A stretch of DNA of 64,000 bases. It comes from Mucilaginibacter phyllosphaerae (GTDB taxonomy: Bacteria > Bacteroidota > Bacteroidia > Sphingobacteriales > Sphingobacteriaceae). Below the pieces are notes generated by a model. It searched no databases and was not told the DNA's origin. It worked only from the letters and a program-made list of their open reading frames with translations. Positions within the stretch are counted from its first letter, which is position 1; every line of letters begins with the position of its first letter. Below are positions 55,241 to 62,100 of this stretch, piece after piece. The position numbers and the translations under genes are program-made. The DNA is taken from positions 310,001-374,000 of the forward strand of contig NZ_SNQG01000002.1 of assembly GCF_004378255.1 (NCBI RefSeq). The letters are read 5' to 3'.

Positions 55241-56038
55241 ATGGATATTAGTTCTCTGATAGCGCAATATAAGGGCCTTCATCTGGAGGATGTGATAGAC
55301 CATGATACATTCAACCTTATTGCTATAGATCATCATTCCACAAAAATTGAAGGATCTACACTTACCGAGGTAGAAACTCAGGTGCTGATCATGGAAGGCC
55401 GCACACCCAACGGTAAACCTTTAGAGCATAGCCTGATGGTGAAGGATCATCATGCCGCTTTGCTTTTTACCCTGGAAGCAGCCAGGCAGGGCAAAGAATT
55501 AAATATCGGGCTGATACAGCAAATAAACGCCCTGGTGATGAAAACCACAGGGAAGATTTATAACACAATGCTGGGCACTATTGATGCTGCAACCGGCGCT
55601 TTCCGTAAAGGCAATGTTTCTGCAGGTAACACCTATTTCCCTAATTATGATAAAGTTGAAAGGCTTACTGCTGAGTTGTTGAAACTGATCAGCAATGGAA
55701 TTAAATCGCTCCATTCTACAGAAGAGCAGTTAAATTTGTCTTTTGATGCGCATTACCGTTTAGTTTCTATCCACCCCTTTTATGACGGGAATGGAAGAAC
55801 CTCCCGGCTGCTGATGAATTTCCTTCAAACACTTTACAATTTACCTTTAGCTATTGTAAAAAGTGAAAACAAGGCAGCATATATCGAAGCGATCATCAAA
55901 ACCAAAGAAACCGGGGACCTTAACTGCTTTCGTGAATTTATGCTGAAGGAGTACACCAATCTACTTCAGGAAGGGATTCGCCAATACCGTGAAATGGAGA
56001 ACCCGCCCGAAGGAAAAGATTTCAATTCTCTGTTTTAG
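55241..56038 (+). CDS. Fic-domain AMP-transferase, class II
   Basis: This protein of 265 residues has the Fic active site HPFYDGNGRTSR (His178 in this numbering) and an N-terminal inhibitory helix with S-x3-E-G (STKIEGSTLTEVE, near 33), where the Glu normally blocks ATP. This makes it a self-inhibited Fic enzyme that transfers AMP (or a related group) to a hydroxyl side chain of a target protein. No antitoxin gene is adjacent, as expected when inhibition is built in. ATG 55217 gives eight more residues, but the -7 box at 55222 argues for 55241. Confidence 0.88.
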   Translation: MDISSLIAQYKGLHLEDVIDHDTFNLIAIDHHSTKIEGSTLTEVETQVLIMEGRTPNGKPLEHSLMVKDHHAALLFTLEAARQGKELNIGLIQQINALVMKTTGKIYNTMLGTIDAATGAFRKGNVSAGNTYFPNYDKVERLTAELLKLISNGIKSLHSTEEQLNLSFDAHYRLVSIHPFYDGNGRTSRLLMNFLQTLYNLPLAIVKSENKAAYIEAIIKTKETGDLNCFREFMLKEYTNLLQEGIRQYREMENPPEGKDFNSLF

Positions 56039-56065
56039 GCAATTAAGCGTCGCTATAGGTAATAC

Positions 56066-56242
56066 TTACTTTATGGGGCGCATATCTACCCATACCTCTT
56101 CAATATAATTAAGGCATTCTTCTTTGGTACCGGTTACACCTGTTTTAGCCCAGCCGGCGGGTGGTTCTTTAGATGCCGGGTATATAGAGTATTGCCCGGA
56201 TGCGTTTTTTACCACATTAAATATTTCGTTATGCTCTGTCAT
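56066..56242 (-). CDS. MbtH-like protein
   Basis: This 58-residue protein reads MTEHNEIFNVVKNASGQYSI, then YPASKEPPAGWAKTG, then TKEECLNYIEEVWVDMRPIK. It matches the MbtH family motif (N-x-E-x-Q-x-S-x-W/Y-P ... P-x-G-W ... ECL-x-YI-x2-VW-T/V-DMRP). MbtH proteins bind NRPS adenylation domains and are needed for their folding and activity. Its start overlaps the end of the fatty acyl-AMP ligase gene by 14 bases, so the two are translated together. Its presence predicts MbtH-dependent adenylation domains beyond the right edge. Confidence 0.95.
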   Translation of the reverse strand: MTEHNEIFNVVKNASGQYSIYPASKEPPAGWAKTGVTGTKEECLNYIEEVWVDMRPIK

Positions 56243-58046
56243 GGCGTAAAATGTTTTTTAATAAGCTGGTTAAGGAATGGCCGTTTAATTCATTGTTTAA
56301 ATAAAGGTCTTTACATGCGGCGCGGCGTATTTTGCCGCTCGTTGTTACCGGGAGCCGGTTTTGGGCTACAACAATAAGATCATCAATCACAAGCCCTACC
56401 GTATCTGCAACACTTTTTTGGATGGCTTTGCAATAATCAACAACCAGTTTGCCCGTAGTTTCGCCGTCGGGCCCTGCGTTGGCAATAAATTCATCCATCA
56501 TTTTATAATGCGAGCGATGAATTTCTTTAACGATGATCAAAACTTCGCCGGTATCCCTCCAAACAGAAAAAGCGGCGCAGCGCCCTTCGTTCAGGTCCTG
56601 GTGGCTGTTATTTACACAGATTTCGATATCGGTAGGGTAAATGTTTCGCCCGTTCATAATAATAACATCCTTAATACGCCCGCTGATGTACAGCTGCTCG
56701 TCAAAAATAAACCCCAGGTCGCCCGTGCGCAGGTAATCGGTGCCGGGGCTTTCATTTAAACGGGCTTTAAAGGTGTTTTGCGTTATTTGCGGTTTGCCCC
56801 AGTAGCCGGCACTTACGTGCGGGCCGGTTATCCAGATCTCGCCAATACCTTGTGGTGTTTCTGTTTGGGTTTGCGGGTCAACAATGATCACCTGCGAGTT
56901 TTGGGCAGCAAACCCGCAGCCGATCAGGTCTATTGCGCCTGCCGCCCCCGGTGCTGCCTTTTTTACCTGCTTATTAAAAAGTGCAGCACTATCAAATGAG
57001 TTTTGCTTGTAATGCTGCCCTACTTTGCCCGCCGTAGCAAACAGGGCCAGTTCGGCCATGCCATAACAGGGGTACAGCGCGTTGGGCGAAAGGCCAAACT
57101 GCCGGAATTTTTCGTTAAAGGTTTTTAAGGTTTGATGCCGTATGGGTTCCGATCCGCAAAAAAGGGTTTTTAAGCCGGTTAGATCCAGGCCGGTGCCCTG
57201 CTCATCTGCAATCCGGCTTACACAATGCTCTAAAGCAAAATTAGGCACACCTGTACAATTGCCCTTAAGGGTGGTAATGGCCTTAAGCCATTCTAAAGGT
57301 TTAAGAATAAACTCCATAGGCGACAGGTAGTAGCCCGTGCCCCCGGCATGCAAAGGCGAGAGGATCATCCCCACCAGCCCCATATCATGATAAAAGGGCA
57401 GCCAGCTTACCATCACCAGCTGGGGGGTAAATTCAAACCTGTCTTTAATCATCTTTAGGTTGGCCTGCAGGTTTTTGTAGGTTACCATTACCCCCTTGGG
57501 GTCGGATGTGGTGCCGGAGGTATATTGCAGAAAGGCCACATCGGTTTCCTTGATGGCAGGTGGCGTAAACGCATACCCGGAAGGAATGTTATCAGATGCA
57601 ATGGCGATGAGGCTACTGTTTAAAACAGGTGTGAATTTTTTAAGGGTTCCGCTCAAACCTATAATGATGCGGGCGTCGCAATCGTCAATAATGTTGCGCA
57701 AGCCGTCAGCCTTTTTAGGGTTGGGTATGCTGCAGGGCACCGGGATTATGCCGGCGATAATGCAGCCATAAAAAGCGATAATAAATTCCAACCCGGTTTC
57801 TGTAAGGATCGCCGCCCGCTCTCCTTTGGATGTGAAATTTTGCAGGTACCCGGCAAAGTCAATCGCTTTTTTGTGCAGTTCGGAGTAGGTTATGGCTTCT
57901 ACATGGTCGTTTTGGAGGCGACCGAAGGCCGTTTTAAGGTCAAAAAAGGCGCAGTTTTTATAAAAATTACGAATGAAATCGGGGGTTTCGGGCAGGGTTT
58001 CTTCCTGCTCAAGCTTCGCCGTCTGCTCTATTAGGTTATTCATCAT
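56229..58046 (-). CDS. fatty acyl-AMP ligase (FAAL)
   Basis: This 605-residue adenylating enzyme has the P-loop YTSGTTSDPKGV (175-186), WLPFYHDMGLVG (215-226) and YLRTGDLGFIFDEQLYISGR, with a C-terminal domain reaching NRLPVTTSGKIRRAAC. WLPFYHDMGLVG and the overall length are typical of FAALs rather than acyl-CoA ligases. FAALs activate a fatty acid as the acyl-AMP and load it on a carrier protein of a PKS or NRPS. The free ACP at 58870-59187 is the obvious acceptor. The MbtH gene overlaps its 3' end. A TTG- or TAnnTTTG-like promoter was not found in the divergent gap. Confidence 0.92.
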   Translation of the reverse strand: MMNNLIEQTAKLEQEETLPETPDFIRNFYKNCAFFDLKTAFGRLQNDHVEAITYSELHKKAIDFAGYLQNFTSKGERAAILTETGLEFIIAFYGCIIAGIIPVPCSIPNPKKADGLRNIIDDCDARIIIGLSGTLKKFTPVLNSSLIAIASDNIPSGYAFTPPAIKETDVAFLQYTSGTTSDPKGVMVTYKNLQANLKMIKDRFEFTPQLVMVSWLPFYHDMGLVGMILSPLHAGGTGYYLSPMEFILKPLEWLKAITTLKGNCTGVPNFALEHCVSRIADEQGTGLDLTGLKTLFCGSEPIRHQTLKTFNEKFRQFGLSPNALYPCYGMAELALFATAGKVGQHYKQNSFDSAALFNKQVKKAAPGAAGAIDLIGCGFAAQNSQVIIVDPQTQTETPQGIGEIWITGPHVSAGYWGKPQITQNTFKARLNESPGTDYLRTGDLGFIFDEQLYISGRIKDVIIMNGRNIYPTDIEICVNNSHQDLNEGRCAAFSVWRDTGEVLIIVKEIHRSHYKMMDEFIANAGPDGETTGKLVVDYCKAIQKSVADTVGLVIDDLIVVAQNRLPVTTSGKIRRAACKDLYLNNELNGHSLTSLLKNILRHDRA

Positions 58047-58519
58047 GATGGTTATAGGTGTTATATTGCCAAACGAAAAATATTTATTATTTTTTGATTT
58101 AATACCAGTAAAAATATCTTTTTTTAAGGTTTTTATACCCCTTAATTACCCTTTTTTTAAGCTTTTTTCACCCTTGATTTATTAATAGTTAAATCATAAA
58201 TTAATTTTTATTAATTTAAAAAATCGTCTGCAGTTAGTATGATTATATCAGAGTTTCGCATGCGATAGTATAATAAACTAATTGTAAAATTCTTATTTAC
58301 AATTAATTAAAGTTAATAAAAAATAGTTCTTTAAATCTTCAATTATTTTAAAATAGTTAATCACCTAAATTCTAAAGAGCAATCGGTATAAAAATTTGCA
58401 TTTAAGAAGGTGTGCTAAAAGTATTTTAAATTAATTTTTAATTTTAGTGAAATATTATAAAAATAATATTCTAACTTGGCCCTCAATAAACATATTTTAT
58501 AACCTTAATCTTATTCATT
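58047..58519. other. AT-rich divergent intergenic region of the natural-product locus
   Basis: The 473-bp gap between the leftward FAAL-MbtH genes and the rightward synthase genes is extremely AT-rich and codes for nothing recognisable. It holds one short palindrome, TCGCATGCGA (58256-58265), near its middle, a possible operator. No full consensus promoter was found for either side, so expression may depend on an alternative sigma factor or activator. Confidence 0.6.
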
Positions 58520-58789
58520 ATGACAGCAACTACATTAAAAGCTGCGGATGGCAAAACACATTTCCCGTATTTGCCGGCAATCGTTAAATGTTTTCAGAAC
58601 CCGGATTACCTAAAGCAAATGGTAGCCGATCCGATTGGTACACTGAAAAGTGATGGCATCGCAGTTGATGACGGTGTGGGCATCAAAATCACCATGGACG
58701 GTACTTCTGCCGGTGGTAACATGACTATTTATGTTACTAACGCAGGTGTAAACTGGCATGGTCAGGTTAATCTGAGCCTTTCAGCGTAA
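58520..58789 (+). CDS. small nitrile-hydratase-leader-like (NHLP) protein
   Basis: This 89-residue protein shows VKCFQNPDYLKQMVADPIGT then LKSDGIAVDDGVGIKI. It resembles the NHLP precursor leader (nitrile-hydratase alpha-like: DPxFRxxLLxDPxxxLxxxGIxxPxGVxVxV). Leaders of this type guide peptide-modifying enzymes. A Gly-Gly (67-68, TSAGG) precedes NMTIYVTNAGVNWHGQVNLS and the last three residues; this could be a cleaved core, though the Gly-Gly lies before the last strand of the leader fold. No modifying enzyme or peptidase transporter is in the window. It is the first gene of the rightward synthase strand, separated from the ACP by a strong hairpin. The resemblance is moderate and the role is inferred. 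Confidence 0.55.
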   Translation: MTATTLKAADGKTHFPYLPAIVKCFQNPDYLKQMVADPIGTLKSDGIAVDDGVGIKITMDGTSAGGNMTIYVTNAGVNWHGQVNLSLSA

Positions 58790-58800
58790 GCCTTTTGCCC

Positions 58801-58832
58801 GCAAATGCTTGTGAGCAATCACAGGCATTTGC
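58801..58832 (+). terminator. intercistronic hairpin between the leader-like gene and the ACP
   Basis: GCAAATGC (58801-58808) pairs with GCATTTGC (58825-58832), TGTGA (58810-58814) with TCACA (58819-58823), with a T-G pair between, giving a 14-bp stem and a GCAA tetraloop. Only a weak TTCT follows, so it is likely a partial terminator or mRNA stabiliser, raising the level of the small protein over the synthase genes. Confidence 0.7.
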
Positions 58833-58869
58833 TTCTATATATAACCTAAACCTTATTTCTTTTCTTATT

Positions 58870-59187
58870 ATGGTGCCTATATATGATGAAGAGGCCATAC
58901 GCAACTGGCTGATCCATAGAGTTTCTGCATACACCCAAATTCCTGTTTCGCACATCGATATTGATGAGCCTGTGTCTGAAACATACGCTATTTCATCAAT
59001 CCATTCTGTATCGTTAATAGGCGAATTGCAGGAATATGTAGGATGTAAGGTTTCGCCAATAATTTTATATGAATATCCTACTATTGCAGATATAGCACAT
59101 TTTTTGGCTAACAGAGATGGTGTGCCCCTGCAGTTATTTAATCGTTTTCATCTGCTGTTCAACAACATGGATATTGAGTTGACCTAA
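58870..59187 (+). CDS. free-standing acyl carrier protein, FAAL partner
   Basis: This protein of 105 residues shows RNWLIHRVSAYTQIPVSHID and SSIHSVSLIGELQEYVGCKV, then SPIILYEYPTIADIAHFLAN. It matches the carrier domains paired with FAALs (GLDSVSAVELSGDLE type). The phosphopantetheine Ser is kept but the almost invariant Asp before it is His (IHSVSL). It would carry the fatty acid from the FAAL to the first ketosynthase. A longer reading from 58795 would run through the hairpin, so ATG 58870 is used. The PKS gene follows after 8 bases. Confidence 0.88.
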   Translation: MVPIYDEEAIRNWLIHRVSAYTQIPVSHIDIDEPVSETYAISSIHSVSLIGELQEYVGCKVSPIILYEYPTIADIAHFLANRDGVPLQLFNRFHLLFNNMDIELT

Positions 59188-59195
59188 TAATTAAA

Positions 59196-62100
59196 ATGAT
59201 GATGAAGCAAGGGTCTCCAGAGCTAATTGCAGTTATCGGTGCGGGTTGCCGTTTCCCGGGAGCAGAGAATTTAGAACAATTCTGGCATGTGCTTTCTAAC
59301 GGTAAAGACCTGATCTCAAAAGACTTCAGCCACCGCTGGCAGGTAAACGAGCCTGCTACACAGTGGGCAGGTTTACTAAATAACATCTACGGCTTCGATG
59401 CCTCGTTTTTTAATATTTCGGAGTTAGAGGCGCAGTCTATAGATCCGCAGCATCGCATTTACTATGAGGCTGTTTGGCAGGCTTTAGAAAATGCATTCCT
59501 TACTAAAAATCATCTGGATAACAGATCGGTAGGCGTTTTTACAGGAATTTCTACTTCCGACCACGCCTTAAATTTAAACGTAAAAGAAAATATCACTGTT
59601 TATAGCGGCACCGGCAATGCAGGCAGCATCGCTTCAAACAGATTATCATATTTAATGAACTGGAAAGGGCCAAGCATCGCCGTTGATACGGCGTGTTCTT
59701 CCTCTCTCGTTGCTATTCACCTGGCTTGCCAAAGTTTAATTAACGGTGAATGCGAAACTGCAGTAGCAGGTGGCACCAATGCGCTATTGCGCCCCGAACT
59801 AACGCAGATCTTTACAGAAGCTAAAATGCTGGCAGCAGACGGCCGTTGTAAAACTTTTGATGCTTCTGCTGATGGGTATGTAAGGGGCGAGGGGGCCGGT
59901 GCGGTTGTTTTAAAACGTTTTGCAGATGCGCTGCGGGATGGCGACCGGGTACTTGCAGTTATCAAAGGAAGCGCTGTAAATCAGGATGGTTTTACAAACG
60001 GATTAACCGCCCCCAATGTAAAAAGCCAGGAAGACCTGATAAGGGTAGCCTGTAAAAAAGCAGGTATCGAGCCGGGCGGGTTACAGTATGTTGAGCTACA
60101 CGGCACCGGCACGTTATTAGGCGACCCGGTAGAAGCCAAAGCATTAGGAAAAGTTTTAAAGGAAGGGCGTAAAGCGCACGAAAAATGTGCCGTAGGGTCT
60201 GTTAAAACTAATTTCGGGCATTTAGAGGCTGCCGCAGGTATAGCGGGTTTCATTAAAACCTTATTGTGTATTGTGCACAAGGCAATCCCGCCAAGTTTGC
60301 ATTTTAATACGCCTAATCCGCATATTTCTTTTGATGACCTGCCTATAATGGTACAAACCCAATTAAAGGATTGGGATACCGCCGAACGCATTGCAGGGGT
60401 TAGCGGCTTTGGTTTTGGCGGCACAAACTGCCATATTATTCTTGCATCCCGGCCGGATACAGTGGATGCACCTTATATCCCGGATACCGATCATTTAACA
60501 CTGTTTTTAAGTGCTAAATCAGAATCGGCTTTAAAGGATATCATTGCGCAATACAAAACCTTATTATCTTCAAAAACATCAGCTGATGTTGCCCGGATCT
60601 GCTGTATAACTAACACAGGGCGTACACAATTTACTTATCGTGCAGCCTTTCATGGTGCCGGTAATCCTGAACTATTAACTTGCATGACCGATCTGCCCGT
60701 TGATTTCCAGGCGGCAAAAGCTCGTAAAAGCAACGCCTTAAAAATGGTGTTTATGTTTACCGGGCAAGGGTCGCAATACCCGCAAATGGGCGCAGGCCTT
60801 TATAAAACGCATGCGGTTTTTAAAACAGTGATTGATGAATGCGAAGAATTGCTTGCAAAGCATCTTGATGTTAAACTTACCAGGATATTGTACGATGATG
60901 AGCAGCATCTTTTAACCCAAACCCGGTATGCCCAACCGGCCATTGTTGCAGTAGAGCTTGCTGTAGCTGCCCTATTACAATCATACGGCATTGTACCCGA
61001 TTTGGTGATGGGCCATAGTTTAGGCGAATATACCGCAGCCTGCGTGGCTGGGGCAATTACGCGCGCAGATGTTTTAAAGCTGGTGGCAAAAAGGGGCACG
61101 CTGATGCAAAACCTGGAGCAAGGTGCTATGATAGAGCTGCATGTAAAAGAAGATCAGCTTAAAGCCCTGTTAACCGGCCGCCATCATATTGAAATTGCGG
61201 CGTATAACGGCCCCGAACATTTTGTTTTAGCAGGAGGTAAAAACGAGATCGAAGAGTTTATTGCTGTAGTTAAAGAAAACGATATCGAGGTTAAAAAGCT
61301 GCCTGTAAGCTCGGGATTCCATACCTGCCTGATGGACCCGGTTCTGGATGAATTTGAAGCATTTTGTTCATCCGTAGAAAGCAGTCCGCTAAACACGCCC
61401 CTGCTCTCTACCTGCAGTATGATGATGTTCCTGAAAGGGAATACGATTAGTGCAAACCATTGGCGGCAGCATACCCGCAAACCTGTTTTATACCATCAGT
61501 GCCTTAAGCTTTTAGCCGGGCAAAAAATTACGCATGCTTTAGAGATAGGCCCTAAACCTATCCTTGCAACCCTGGCCCAGTTAACCGCCGAAACCACGGG
61601 GATAGCCTTTTTACCTACTTTGCACAGCAAGGATGCCGGTGCCGGTATGTTTTATGATACGCTTTGCCAGTTGTTTTTAGATGGATACGGCATAAACCAG
61701 GCCGCACCTGCCGGGTTAAAGCATAACTTTTTAACCTTGCCTAACTATCCCTTTCAACGAAAAGAATTCAGGCTTGATGCCCCCCTGGAAAATTATCCCG
61801 CAGTAAACGGAAATACCTATGCGCACAAAGCGCCGGTGCTTACAACAGCCCAACAGGATATAGAAACTTATATAGAAAAACTAATGCCGGTTATCAATAC
61901 CCCATCATCTGAGATGCTGCAAAAAACAGCCGACCAGGTACGCGGCACTATTGCACGCTTGCTACGTGTGAAAACTACACAGGTACAATTACAGGATTCC
62001 TTTTTGGAAATGGGTGCCGATTCTTTAGTGCTGGTGAGCGCGGTACGGCAAATTGAGTCGGATTTTAAGGTTGAATTAAAGGTGCGGCAGTTTTTTGAAG

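Noticed and set aside
55241..56038. Fic as part of a toxin-antitoxin pair
   Set aside because: The inhibitory S-x3-E-G motif is within the same protein and no small antitoxin gene lies beside it.
58795..58869. Longer start for the free ACP
   Set aside because: The extra 25 residues are encoded by the intercistronic hairpin, and carrier homology starts after ATG 58870.
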